The translations under genes and the position numbers were made by a program. Shown piece by piece: positions 10,131 to 21,900 of a stretch of DNA of 64,000 nt; the first letter of the stretch is position 1; each line of letters begins with the position of its first letter. The notes under the pieces were generated by a model, which was not told the origin of the DNA, did not search any database, and was given only the letters and a program-made list of their open reading frames with translations. The stretch is taken from assembly GCA_024516155.1 (NCBI GenBank), contig JAJJXM010000016.1, forward strand, positions 434,001 to 498,000, given 5' to 3'. Source of the DNA: Pyronema omphalodes (Eukaryota > Ascomycota > Pezizomycetes > Pezizales > Pyronemataceae).

Positions 10131-11996
10131 AAATAAATCTTTTCCATTTGTATGTAAAGAAATGTTTCGTGATGCGCTGTTGTGTTTATGGCTGCCACCA
10201 GTAATATGAGAGGAAATGAAATTTGCGTTTCAAGTTTTGTCCTATCCAACTCACAGTTGATAATGGGGTTGAGTACAAAGTTGCTTTTCGTTTATTTGTG
10301 GGGCGCATGCGCCAATGATTTTATATTTGATTTTTCTAGGCTTGAGCCGGTGTTCAATGAGGATGATGCCTATAGTCTATATTCAAGGCGTTAATGTATT
10401 TTCTGTCTACTTTTCAAATGTTTTTTTGGTTTGGGAGAAATTAAAATGGCGGTACGACTTGCTATGATGCTCCATATTTTGACATCATTCGCCATTGTTG
10501 AATGTGTATAAGAAGATGCCGCATCGCCACCCTCCATCACCGACCCCGAGACCGCCAACGTTGCAGTGATCTCTATGTTCTAGCCTCCATCATCCAGAGA
10601 CCGCCAACGCTGTCGTGATCTCTCTATCCCAGCCTCCATCCCTTACTCATTTCCTCAATCCCGATCGTCACGTATATATTAATTACCTCTCTTCTCCCGC
10701 ACAGCAACAAACTTCATCCCACCATCCTCCATTCTCTTAATCTCACTATGAGACACAGTATTCTACAGCGAGAAATTCCCTACGATAACATCAACCTTGA
10801 TCCAAAACCCCCTTTATTTTGTTAACCCCTGTTTCGTCATTTTGCTCTCCTACATCTAATCTTCTGTTTCAGCACATATCGGTACGTATTACATCTCCCA
10901 ATTTCTACGAGCTCGTTAATCTAACCCTAATCACTTGCTTCTCTCAGAGATCCACAATACGAATTAGTACTAATACCCTGCAAAAGAGATACGTCATAAC
11001 CTAAGGTTGGGAAAGTTCAAGAAAATCAAATCAAATCAAACCCTGCAAAAGAAACACCGAGCAAAACGCAACACATAATTCTACTTCTAGTTCTTGCTCC
11101 TTTTCATTTTATCATTCAACTTTTCGTATCACAACCAGGCAAATAATACCAAGGGTATGAAGAAGGAGATGACCTGTCCGGTACAAAGACTGCAACATGC
11201 ATTTAGTTCGGCTCGCCTGGTTTGGGCGGCTTTCGCTTCTCAACTCTGATCGACTTTACATTCCTCAGTCCTGACTCTCCACACCTGAGTTATCTTGCGG
11301 CAGATTATCGAAGTTTTATTACAGAAGCTTCAAGCTAACACCTGATAGCCGTCCTTGTGCCCACAAATAATACCCGAAATGGTTGTTCGAGGGAAAATCG
11401 ATCTGCCTAACCATGTCTGCCTTACTCTTGGTTAGTTTACCTTGAAATAACATATGGACTTTCGTGGGTGTATGAAATCCAGCGACTTTGAAGCAAGATA
11501 TCGAGTGGTTTATGCGAACAAGCTTGCGATTGGTATGTATGGCTAGTCTACATCATCATCTCTGGTTTATATATACTCGAAAACTAATCGATGTCTGGAT
11601 GTTAAAGCATAGGGATTCCATCCATAATCTACCAGCTCTGACACCTGACACATGATGATCGCACCACGCCGTATTTCGTGGTCTTGCTATTCTATACGTT
11701 GACATTATATTGTCTATTTATATAACAGGAATAAGCAAGTGTTTTGATGCTTTTTCTGACTGAGTTGATGATGATGCTTATACCTTTCTGGCGGGGTACT
11801 AACTGTTACTGAAAAAAAAAAACTACAATCGCCATAATACCGGATGGAAAAAGGAAAGAAGTTAAATCAAAAGGATGATTCAACATTTACTTGATACGGA
11901 TTTGACTCCTACGACAGAGACCACATGGAAATAAACGCCCCGGTGTTGTGAAAAGATTCTCGGCAACGAACCCCCCCCCCCCTCCCTTTTTTTTTC
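10131..11996. other. Intergenic, no supported gene
   Basis: Contains a promoter-like stretch (TATATATTAATTACC at 10674, then a CT-rich tract) leading to an ATG at 10748 with only 25 codons, and an intron-like segment (GTACGT at about 10881 to CTCTCAG at about 10947). This could be a short non-coding or unrecognised transcript; no protein motif seen. The right end has a C12 tract and T-run just before the minisatellite. Confidence 0.35.
10531..10632. repeat. Imperfect tandem duplication of about 50 bp
   Basis: Two adjacent units (10531-10583 and 10584-10632) each start CCTCCATC and share GAGACCGCCAACG, GTGATCTCT and a terminal TAG/CAG, with a third start CCTCCATCCC following. Confidence 0.7.
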
Positions 11997-12412
11997 TGGT
12001 TTGCTGTTCACCCCAATGGAACTCTCTGGTTTGCTGTTCACCCAATGGAACTCTCTGGTTCGCTGTTCACCCCAATGGAACTCTCTGGTTTGCTGTTCAC
12101 CCAATGGAGCTCTCTGGTTTGCTGTTCACCTCAATGGAACTCTCTGGTTTGCTGTTCACCCCAATGGAACTCTCTGGTTTGCTGTTCACCCCAATGGAAC
12201 TCTCTGGTTTGCTGTTCACCTCAATGGAACTCTCTGGTTTGCTGTTCACCCCAATGGAACTCTCTGGTTTGCTGTTCACCCAATGGAACTCTCTGGTTCG
12301 CTGTTCACCCCAATGGAACTCTCTGGTTTGCTGTTCACCCAATGGAGCTCTCTGGTTTGCTGTTCACCCCAATGGAACTCTCTGGTTTGCTGTTCACCCC
12401 AATGGAGCCAAT
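11997..12412. repeat. 29/30-bp minisatellite, 14 copies, with higher-order pattern
   Basis: Units read TTTGCTGTTCACCCCAATGG followed by AACTCTCTGG. Length is 30 bp with CACCCC or CACCTC and 29 bp with CACCC. Units 1-4 and 9-12 carry the same series of variants (CCCC; CCC; TTCGCTG; CCC plus GAGCTC), so a block of several units has itself been duplicated. Because unit length changes between 29 and 30, three open frames pass through the array on the plus strand and one on the minus strand; none is a believable gene. It is preceded by C12 and T9 runs. Confidence 0.95.
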
Positions 12413-15400
12413 CTAGAGGGTCGAGCGACTGGGCGCCGTCTGGGGGTCTACAGGAAGATATCGCTCTTTATCCATCTTCCAACATGATGCCGAAAGAGTA
12501 TAAGAGACTCCAACAAAATATCCCGCATATATTCGTTCTTGTCCCTTTCTTCGCGAATTGACTCTCTGCTCCGGAGAACCTAATGATCCAAGAAACAGGC
12601 CGTCGCGTGGTGTATGGTGTGCGGTTTGTGGCTTTCACAAGTCAACTCAATCTGCTCTTAGGTCCTAGGGGTATCTTGAATAGACAGCAATCAGAACAAA
12701 AGAGCAGACAAGCGGTTAGAAGACTAGATTAATTTCTAGTTCTCCTAATTCAACACGGAAGGAGTTTTCTCTGGCTGGCTTTGCTTGATAGGTCCGAAAA
12801 TTCACGAATAATTCCCACATGGGAGAGCATTTTGAAGAAAACGATTTCCGGAGGATTCAATAAAGTTCCCAAGGGATTTTGGCGCTGTTTGGTGGTTTAC
12901 AAGCAGCAAAAGAATATTTTAGGTACACCATCTTCACCGAGACAGAGGTGGGATGACACGGGAAATATCAATTTCTGGAGGATATGATAAAATCCCGGCG
13001 GGAGTTGGCCGGGTTTTTCTTCCGGTTATATTTTCTTTGGATTTTATCGGAAAATTATCACATGTGCTAGTTGTGGTTGTGTTAGAACCAGCTGAGTTGG
13101 TGCAAATAATTTTTGGAAGCAATCGCGATAGTATTGTCGGTTGTTGATTTTTGTTTGGAAGTTTTCGGCGGTGGGTGATGGGTGATGATTTGATGTCTAT
13201 CGTTTCTCGTTTGCGGGTTTCCGCTTCATTAATCACTGAAAGATGTTTTTCATTCATGATATGATTGATACCTATCTTGATGCCTATATGTGCAGCTGTG
13301 CTTGTGTCGTAATATAGTTGTCTGTTTTCTATTTCCTGTGTTAACCTAATTTTGGTATTAATAATTTAGAATTTGCTTCTATTTATCTAGTTTCATCTAG
13401 CATGTCATTGACAGAGGCCTAATAATGGATACACATACATTCGATAAACCAAACTTCACTCTAATTCGCTCCAATTCAGTCTAATTCACTGTATACCACA
13501 TATGGAACCAATCAGACTTCAGTCCGCATCCTATCATAATTATGGCATGAGGATTCCCATAACGATGGCAGTAGGACGAGCAAGAAAATCAGTATTCTCC
13601 ACGGTCCGTCCGGCTCAGTCCGGGGTTCGGACGGGACTGGACGCCATATCGCTGGTCTATCCGGCACCTCGGACTACGATCGACTGCAAAATTCGCCGTC
13701 GACTATGGTCGACTGCATACATTCATGATGAAAGGGCTGTATATTTTCGGCTTGGCTTTTCAACTCAATGGTACTCTCTGGTGTGAAACATTGAGTGACC
13801 TTTGCGGTCGTAGGACTCGGGTCAGATAATTCGCGTGGCGGCAGGGACAAGGTAAATATGCCATTGGATGTCAGGGACATTTGAATATACAACAACCAAA
13901 ACGATGAACCTGGACATCAGCGATAGAGACCAGAAGATTTGCATTGCTACTAATGTTTTCTATCTTGCTGAATTTGCTTCACAGGTCATAGGTAACTTGT
14001 AATAGGAAATGGTGGAGCCTGCGAGGTAATGTGCGGGAGGATATACATGCTGAACGTAAGGTCCATAGAAACTGTCGCCGGTTGGGAGGTTGGTGTTTGT
14101 TTGTAGAGGTTAGGGTGCTTATGAGATGCACAGGACGTGGGGATAGGTCTATCTCAATCTTAGAATTATTCTATACTTCGATCGTTAAATCAAGATACGT
14201 CTATTTGGGGGAGAAGGGAGGCTGGGTTTAGATCATGGTAAAAAAATCCTTCGAGAATGAGATTATTTCGAAAGAGTTTGGATGGACTTTGAGGGTTGAT
14301 ATGTACGTGTTTGAGGAATTAATTACCCATAACCCGAGTGTGATTATGATAACTCACGAGCATCATTTAGTTCTTTTATCGATAAGTTTATTGTATCAGT
14401 CATGAATACATTCTTTCCATTACGTCTTTGATTTTCTAGACGTTGCAACGGAAGAGCGTTCCGGAATCATGTTTCCAATGGATTTGTTATATGTGAGGAT
14501 TCAAATTCAATCGATCATGTCAGACTGAAAACTATATTATAATTAACTTTACAATACCGTTTAACACGTTTTAGGGATGTTTCAATTGATAATCACAAGG
14601 TGCATGATTATAGTCATAGTACATCCCCTTTATGTACTTTGCCGATATCATCAACCGGTACCGTACGACGATAACGTACCACAGGTCACGGATTCTGGTC
14701 CTGATAATTATCTCCATGCAGACGAATTTGTTGATAATTCTTAATTAGGTATTCTAGACAAGCGGTGATGATATTTCTATTCCTATTCCTATTCCTATTC
14801 TGCACATGGAAACAAGGAAGTATATCGGTAGCTATCCGTTACATAAACAACTCTGGAACTTGCTCTATAACTAAGCATCTGTGGAGATTACTCGATGAAA
14901 TCTGCATTAGCATAAATTCTGCTTTTTTTATATTTATTTCGGACGCACGGAGTTTAAACTGAAAAATATATGAAACAGAAACCAAATACTATGTAGGTAC
15001 TAGGGTACGTGGTATGTATGTATGTCAGCTATAACGGGTTTCCAGAACTTTTTTTATTCTTTCTTTTTTTGCTTTCGTAACACGCTTGCACCTTTACACC
15101 CTTACATCATCATCACGTCGAGGAGACAATTCAAAAGCAGTAATCAATTCCTGGAATCGATGATTTCTACACTTCCAATCTCTAGCTGGCTGCTATGATC
15201 TTCCCGGATCGACCTTTCCATGTTTGACAAACCCCGCCAACCAAACTAAACCTTACCTTACCTTGGCTTACCTTCAATTTATACAATTTGTAACCATGAT
15301 CCTGTGGTCTTGGACCGAGAAAGTTTGCTAGAAATTCTCTCCGGAACAATGGAACCACGGAATAACGGAACTTTGTTCTGTCTGCACTGTCTTTAACAAC

Positions 15401-15992
15401 CGCCAACCGGCAACAGCTGACAGATACGATTCCGTGACAAAATACCCCTTACTTCTAATCGAAGTGCAAATTTTGAATCTCACCATGTATGTATGTATTC
15501 TAGTCGGCGGGGGCTTGCAAGTAACAGCCATCATCAGTCACCCGATAAGATTCTATACATACATATACATCTACATAGGATACGAGGCTTACAGTTTGCA
15601 TAATGGTGTTCGTAATATACTTTTCTCCATACATGGAACTAGCACCTGTTTGTACCCGTGTAAGGCATGGTGCATGGAAAAAATAATAATAATACGCTTC
15701 CAAGTATATGTATGTATGTGTATCTGATGAGACTAAAATAGAATTGAAAAAAAGTAAGTAGTGTATATGTATATGTAAGTCATCATTTGCACTAGAAGAT
15801 GAGATACTTATAATCCTCAACTTCCCATGGACCTTGACTTGTTTTTTGGTATCGTTCTATATCAACCTCTTTGGTACACGTCTTACTTTATTACCATAGA
15901 AGCTCGTGCCTGGAAACCTAGTCATCTCAGACGAAGCCGGAGATAATACTATATCCGAAAACCACTGAACTATCAACACATAAAAAACAACA
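12413..15992. other. Gene-poor AT-rich spacer upstream of the SOD gene
   Basis: No supported gene. A diverged single relative of the minisatellite unit (CAACTCAATGGTACTCTCTGG) lies at about 13761-13781. Simple repeats include ATTCCT x4 near 14775-14800, TACCTTACCTTGGCTTACCTT near 15252-15272, and several GTATGTAT runs between 15010 and 15780. Confidence 0.5.
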
Positions 15993-16931
15993 ATGTTGTC
16001 CACCAGCAAAATCGTCTTCACCATTGGTGTCATTACCAGTGCCATCAATGCACAAAGCATGCATGGCATTTTCCAGGAGCATGACCAGCAGCATCCAAGC
16101 CTGGTGTAAGCAATCCCCACAGCATAATCCAGCCATTCCATTTTCCGACTCCTGCTAACAACAAACCCTAGCTACACCGCTCAAATCCCCAACAAATTCC
16201 CCATTCACGGCCACGTGAACTTCCTACGTATGTCCGGATCACCTCATATACAAATGTCGCTATCCCTAGAAACCAACCAAGCCAAAGAAGGTAGTTTCGC
16301 ATACCACATCCACGAGAAGCCCGTTCCAGAATCCGGGGATTGTAATGCCACAGGAGGACATTACGATCCTGGCAAAGTTAAACAAAAATGGGGAGATGCA
16401 TATAACTGTACCTGGGACAAACTTGACCGCTGCGAAATTGGGGATTTGTCAGGAAAACATGGTGCTCTTAGTTGGAGTCCTGGGTATGCGGCTTGGAGAT
16501 TTACTGCCGATGATTACCAGCTAAGACAGGAGATGTTGGAGGGTAAAAGTGTGGTGGTCCATGACAGAACCGGGAAAAGAATTGCTTGTGCAAGTTTGGT
16601 TAAGAGTGCGGGTTCGATGAAGGGAATGGATGGTGAGGTGGTGAGCATGGTTGTCGGTGGGAAGGTTATGGTGCAGTCGGAGAGATCGAAATCTGGAGAG
16701 AGACAACCGATCGTCACTGATGTGGCTGATGTGAAAATCCCTGTCATCGATGAGGTGTTGGAAATGAAGAAGCCTAAGGAAACGCCCAAGACAGAGGGAA
16801 GACCCCAAACCGCCGATGATGTTCTGCACATTAACCCTAACGCTAAACTGGACACCGGCCTTAAATCCAACCCCAAATCAGCACCTGAGAACCGTAACCG
16901 TAACCTTCGACGCACTCAACTCAATTTCTAG
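15993..16931 (+). CDS. Secreted Cu-only superoxide dismutase-like protein
   Basis: Exons 15993-16105 and 16172-16931 (intron GTAAGC..CCCTAG, branch GCTAAC) give 290 residues. Residues 1-20 are a signal peptide (hydrophobic core IVFTIGVITSAINA). The SOD_Cu domain spans about 38-185: Cu ligands His83 and His85 (YHIHEKPVPE), His101 (GGHYDP) and His168 (VVVHD), catalytic Arg174 and disulfide Cys95-Cys177 are all present. The zinc loop between His101 and GDLSGKHG contains no histidine, so the two Zn-only histidines are missing; CEIGDLSGKHG matches the fungal Cu-only SOD class (Candida Sod4/5/6). It should convert extracellular superoxide to peroxide without zinc. The C-terminal about 110 residues are polar and basic with no GPI-anchor signal, unlike most relatives, so it is probably soluble or wall-retained by charge. 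An alternative 42-nt in-frame intron (16228-16269) exists but would remove SOD beta strands. Confidence 0.85.
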
Positions 16932-17501
16932 TTTCGATGTATTCCACTGTATTTCATATCCATTTCTTTTTTTAAAAAAATAAAGGAAAAGAAAAAACAA
17001 TTTGGAATCGGGGATTTCAGTTTGACTTTTTGTAACAGCAAGGTTTCCTGTTGGTGGGTGGTGTCCTATTCTTTTTTTTTGCTTGTCGTTGGTCGGTATC
17101 TAGGTAGATATTGAAATATTGAGATAGTTAATTAGTTTTTCATATCTGTATTTCAATTGTGATTCTTTTGGATCCATGATGTTACTTGTTCTTCCTGTGT
17201 GATCCTTCTAAAAAAATAATTTCGCCTCTCGTTTCATAAATCCTTTATACTGCCACATTCCTCAATTGGTGCTTTCGACGATGAAGCTTCTCCGATGACG
17301 ATATGGGTAGATATCCTATACCTATTAATACTACCTTTGTAACTTGCCGCTTGCATTAATATTCCCTCTTCAGTATCAGAAAAGAACCATCAGATTATAG
17401 TTGATCCATAAAACGATAGTCCCAGAATCCAAAGCCCCAATCTGTTCCCTTTCACCCTTCATAATGCATCCCCCATCCATATATTCCTCACATATTTATC
17501 T
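16932..17501. other. Spacer between convergent genes
   Basis: T- and A-rich 3' flanks of the SOD gene and the minus-strand gene ending at 17502. Open frames antisense to the latter are shadows. Nothing else seen. Confidence 0.5.
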
Positions 17502-18548
17502 TCATCGTTTCCTCGGCTCAAACTGTCCCAACAAATCCCCCATATCAACCAATCTCCGTTTCCTAATAACCGGGGGTAATTTTTTTGCCGCGGTCACTAT
17601 CTCCTTCTTCTCCTCCTTAACATCCAATTTCGGTGTCATCTCAACCTTAACCCATTTCTGCACCAGCATATCCTTTTTCTTCTTCTTCTCATCCAACGAC
17701 ATCATTTTCATTTCCAGAATCCTGGGTATCTCTTGCCCATGCACCTCTTCCCCATCCCTCTCCCTCCATTTCCTCCAACCCCTCCCCGGCGAAATCCCAC
17801 TTTCCAATTCCACCTCCTTCAACCCATCCAACGAATACAAATACCCCCAACACCTCTCCGTAATCCTTCTATAACCAAACAAACCCACACACCTAACCCG
17901 CATCCATCTTCCCGATCGAATCCATCCCCTAACAATATTATCATCCATGCATTCCCTTTCCTCATATTTCCCCGCCCATAGCCTAAGTTCCCTTAAACAC
18001 TGCAGTTCCCCCAGACCTCTGATATCTCGCTCTTCTATATCCCCTGTTATCAACTCCAAATGAACCATCCATCTCCCTATATCCTCCCCCGGTAAATCCC
18101 TTAGGAACTCATACCGAAACTCCTTTACCTCTTCTTTTCTCCCATCCCCCTCCACCGCGTCAAACTCCGCGCCATAAGCAACCACAAACACACACCAAGC
18201 CCTCAGTGTATCCCTCCTTGTCACGACAGCATCTCTATACAACCACCTTCCAATCGGATAATAAGGAACCGCCAACAAAGCCTCTAAGGGAAGACTCGCA
18301 AAGTTATGATTTAGAATCTTTCGACAGGCATAGGAAAGGCTCGGGATACCCTCATGGGGGGAAGGGAAGGGATCAGGAATGGGGTCGTGGAGATTCGACC
18401 GGGTTGCAGCTGGTCGATAAATGGTTTCAGTGAAGACTTGGCCGTCTTCGCCGTGGCGGGTGTGGGGTTTGGGAGAGGGCGCGGGGTGAAGGGTACGGTG
18501 CAGGGCGCGACGGTAACGGGAGAAGGGGTCGGGACGGTGCGTGGACAT
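17502..18548 (-). CDS. Hypothetical conserved-type fungal protein, 348 aa
   Basis: Single-exon frame; I chose the ATG at 18548 (MSTHRPDPFSRYRR) rather than the in-frame upstream one at 18626 because its context is better and the first 26 residues are unconvincing. No catalytic motif. The central part (about residues 80-270) has short leucine- and tryptophan-containing repeats (SLPLEALLAVPYYPIGRWLY, MVHLELITGD, LQCLRELRLWAG, LYSLDGLKEVEL) suggestive of a solenoid or F-box/LRR-like fold; then a Lys/Glu-rich charged segment and a conserved-looking tail LVDMGDLLGQFEPRKR. No signal peptide or membrane segment, so probably cytosolic or nuclear. It is convergent with the SOD gene. Function unknown. 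Confidence 0.65.
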   Translation of the reverse strand: MSTHRPDPFSRYRRALHRTLHPAPSPKPHTRHGEDGQVFTETIYRPAATRSNLHDPIPDPFPSPHEGIPSLSYACRKILNHNFASLPLEALLAVPYYPIGRWLYRDAVVTRRDTLRAWCVFVVAYGAEFDAVEGDGRKEEVKEFRYEFLRDLPGEDIGRWMVHLELITGDIEERDIRGLGELQCLRELRLWAGKYEERECMDDNIVRGWIRSGRWMRVRCVGLFGYRRITERCWGYLYSLDGLKEVELESGISPGRGWRKWRERDGEEVHGQEIPRILEMKMMSLDEKKKKKDMLVQKWVKVEMTPKLDVKEEKKEIVTAAKKLPPVIRKRRLVDMGDLLGQFEPRKR

Positions 18549-19120
18549 GGTGGAATGTGGAATGGTTTTTTTGGATTTATGTAGAGGGATACGCTGTGAC
18601 GCGTGGGTATTATTTACTAGGTACACGATATCTCACGCGAAAAGGACCTACATACGCGTTGCGTTAAATGTAAAAATCTTGGCGTTCGTCATCACTTGCT
18701 ATAGTCACACGTTGTGATTCGTCGACTGCTGATCTAATCCAAAAATAAACAATCTAAAATGAAAATAAAAATAAAACCATTATACAAAACCATTCTATCA
18801 AAATCTGATATAAGGGGGTTTTCAAAAAAAGATCAAAAGTCTACAATAACAGTAGATGGGTACGCCAAAAAATAGGGTTGAAAAAATGACCACAGCACCA
18901 GAAAAATCAATAAATTTATGTAGTACATAGTAATCCTTTTCTGTAGCTTGGCTAACAAGACCTTGTTATTCATCGCCCTTTGATCTTGAAAAAAACAAAG
19001 ACAATAACATCATAAGCCATTTACCATCATTCGATAAGGATGATTTCTTCTTCAAAGTAAACTCCTATCTATGTACCTACAGAAAGATATCCTTCACCCA
19101 GATGCACCTGTCAACTAAAA
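18549..19120. other. AT-rich spacer
   Basis: Upstream region of the hypothetical gene and further A-rich sequence. No gene or clear repeat. Confidence 0.4.
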
Positions 19121-19316
19121 CCCCTACAAACACCCAAACACCTTATCCTAGACTGCCCAAAATACCAAGTACAGAGGAATTCCGAATCAACTCCGCTGCG
19201 AACTGAAACTTCACAGAAACCACCATGCCCCACCCCAGGTGATACTCTACTCTCGCGCTGGAACCAAGGCCCTTACCACCATGATCTCCACTACCAAGAT
19301 TGCCACCGTAGAGTAG
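19121..19316 (+). mobile_element. Decayed LINE (non-LTR) reverse transcriptase C-terminus, copy 1
   Basis: One plus frame reads LQTPKHLILDCPKYQ, the conserved H/C region after the RT domain of Tad-like LINEs. After one frameshift a second frame reads RAGTKALTTMISTTKIAT before a TAG at 19314-19316, matching the typical end of these proteins (G-x-x-AL-x-x-F/M-x-x-T-x-IAT). No RT catalytic core is left here. Confidence 0.55.
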
Positions 19317-19656
19317 ATACAGGCACAGGTAAGTAATGCTCCCGCTATGGAAGATGACCAGGAAGGAAGGAGAATAGGCTGCGGAACACTGATCGAAACT
19401 TAGAATGTGCATGAAGTAGACGAAGCCAAAAGATTGCAGGACTGGGAATAATGCTACAGAAAGCAGAAATAACCGAAGATATACAAAGTGCCTTACTTAA
19501 GGCAGCTGGATATGGCATATACAGCCCCCCCCCCCCCCCGCCCCCGGATAATGTCCTCGGTCATCTTAGCTATTTCCTGGATTACCCAATCAAAAAAATA
19601 AAATCAGTGAACTATATACCCGTCAGATGAATGGAACTGGGTCATGTCCATTACAA

Positions 19657-19765
19657 CCCCTACAAACGCCGAAACACCTACCACTACGCTGCCCAAAATA
19701 CTAAATACAGAGGAATCATGAATGAACTCTTCCGGGAACTGAAACTCCATACAGACCTCCCAGTC
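19657..19765 (+). mobile_element. Decayed LINE reverse transcriptase C-terminus, copy 2
   Basis: Reads LQTPKHLPLRCPKY then stop codons. It aligns base by base with copy 1 starting at 19121 for about 105 bp at roughly three-quarters identity (CCCCTACAAAC, CTGCCCAAAATAC, ACAGAGGAAT, GAACTGAAACT shared). It is more decayed than copy 1. Confidence 0.5.
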
Positions 19766-19954
19766 GTACTAAGCAGTTTAAAATGACGACCAAAACGGAC
19801 TGTACGGACTGTTGGAATATGAGAACTGTACGGTGACCCAGTTCAGTTTACTATCAGTATTATAAAGTGGTGAAACCGCGAAAACCAGTTAACCGAATGC
19901 AAGGCTTGGCAAACCAGGTGAACTGTTTAAACCTGCGAAAACTACTTGCTGAGA

Positions 19955-21900
19955 AAACTGGAGTATTAAATAACATGCATTGATTATGTATATTGTCACC
20001 ATTTTTTTCTTCACGAATCACGATTGTAGCGTCAAAAGAGGAATCATCAATCGAAAAAAATGTGTGTAATAAAAAGGTGATTCAAAGAATCTTTTTTTCT
20101 CTTTTGCCCGACTACCTAAAAACTTGCATCCATCCAAACTACCATCACCCAATTCCCTTCCCATATAACCCCAACACAGTATTATACAAAAAGGTCACCG
20201 CCTAGTGAAGATAGACGATCCCGATTTCCAGAGGATCGGGATGGACCGGAATACCCCTTCACCTACCGCTATCAAAACTCGATCAAGGCAGATGAAAGAA
20301 GCAGAACATGATAAAGAGCACGAGACCTCCAGTACCTCCTCCATAATATCCCACTAAAGCATTCCAACAAATTTCCAAATAGTGACAATAACTTTAATAC
20401 AAGGATGCTGAACTCATCCAGGTGTCCCCCATTGTCTAAGGCATCTCCCTTTACATATGCCTTAAAAGCTCCGTGATATAAGTAGACTTGGTAGTGGTTC
20501 GGGCGCCAGCAAACCCCAAATCTCACCCATAAACAAACAAAACTCATTATCAATCAGGGGTCTGGACCTCAATAATACCAGACTGTGAGGCAGCAACAGA
20601 TCAACAATCATGGTATATCAGACCAGGGCAGTCCGAAGGAAATCTCTGAAACCGACACTACTTGGACAAAATTAAATGAACAAGCACATTATTTGCCAAG
20701 TGAGATCGGTCCGGTTCTTTGAGGGGAGCTTCAAATTCAGGACGTTGGCGTGATGCCTCGCTTTTTTTAACACGCCGCCAGTAGGTGAATAACTTCTAAT
20801 GGATGTCCAGATGTGAATTTGAGCTCGAAATCGGGGCTGGGAATTTTTGCCATAATCCTCAGTGTGTGGTCCCGATGGCGGCACCGCAGGAACCTAAGGC
20901 GGAGGAGTCCTACGGTGTAGAGGGTGGGATACCGGTGCGGGGGTTTGGAGGCGGAAGGAAGGGATGAATCGGCCGGCGTTGGTGATTCTAAAGGTGCCGA
21001 AGAAAAGGATGAATGCCGCGCAGGTCCCATGTTGGTTGAATCCCAACTGATGTCGTAAAGAGCGGGGGAGGTTGGGTGGCAGTACTCGATGTTCTGTTGT
21101 AGGTCTGTATATGATATCCCACTGATATCCCACTGGGGAGGGGACGAGTCCCCTAAAGATCAGAAACGGAGGGGAACGAGGGGGGTATTTATTTCCAGAG
21201 AAAACCACAGCAGAGACTAAGAACTTCTGGCAAAGCTTTCACCGGAGCTTGACAAAACCAGTATTTTGTTCTCCGTATACCTTATCGTCTGACGTCAACC
21301 GAATGATGAATCCAAATGACGTCCAAAGAAGCTATTTAACTCACTATCTACCTCATAATCTATCTCCATTGCCCGATTATACTGAGCTATTCATCACCCA
21401 CCCGCTAATCAGCGGTGACGGCGGTATAAGTTATTACATCAAGCTCCTCTTGAAGACACTTTCCTTTATCCGGAATACATCTCTGGCAACGTCAAACCAA
21501 GTGATGTTCTATGATTATGTCCACTGTGTAGCGTTGTAATAAAACAACCATGATAAGTTCCTTGTTATAATCCACATACACTCAATTTCATAAACTCCTC
21601 ACATATCGGGCGGTTCATCTTAGACATCTCGCGTCCAGCCTGCGTCAAGCTCGCAAACGGGGCGATCGGTACATGGGCATATCTATAGATTCAGCCCACC
21701 GAACGCATAGATTCGGTACACTAAACATATAGCTCCGGCGAAGGCAAAGCCGATTCCAGCCGTCCACAACAGCCCCACTTTCCGTTTACCAAGCAGTATA
21801 TGTACCGTTTCACTCCATTTTCCACCTCCGTCCTCCAGTAACCCCAGTAATTCCACTTTACGTCGCTCCGTATCCATCCAGGAACGTCATTATCCCCTCA
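19955..21900. repeat. Segmental duplication, copy A (about 1.95 kb)
   Basis: Direct repeat of 23480-25515. Identity is very high from about 19985 to 21370 (long stretches differ at only a few bases) and lower, with indels, from 21370 to 21900. Frames of 93 codons (minus, 20272-20553), 87 codons (minus, 20767-21030) and 70 codons (plus, 19993-20205) stay open in both copies, but this may only reflect recent copying. The minus frame at 21683-21877 has one hydrophobic helix (LLWTAGIGFAFAGAICLVY). I do not recognise any encoded protein. Confidence 0.9.

Noticed and set aside
11997..12412. CRISPR-like array
   Set aside because: Units are directly adjacent with no unique spacers, and the genome is eukaryotic.
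11948..12561. Several overlapping open frames of 80-186 codons
   Set aside because: They are translations of the 29/30-bp minisatellite in different phases.
16228..16269. 42-nt in-frame intron in the SOD gene
   Set aside because: It has GTATGT..CCCTAG ends but removing it deletes conserved beta-strand sequence, and it is shorter than any other intron here.
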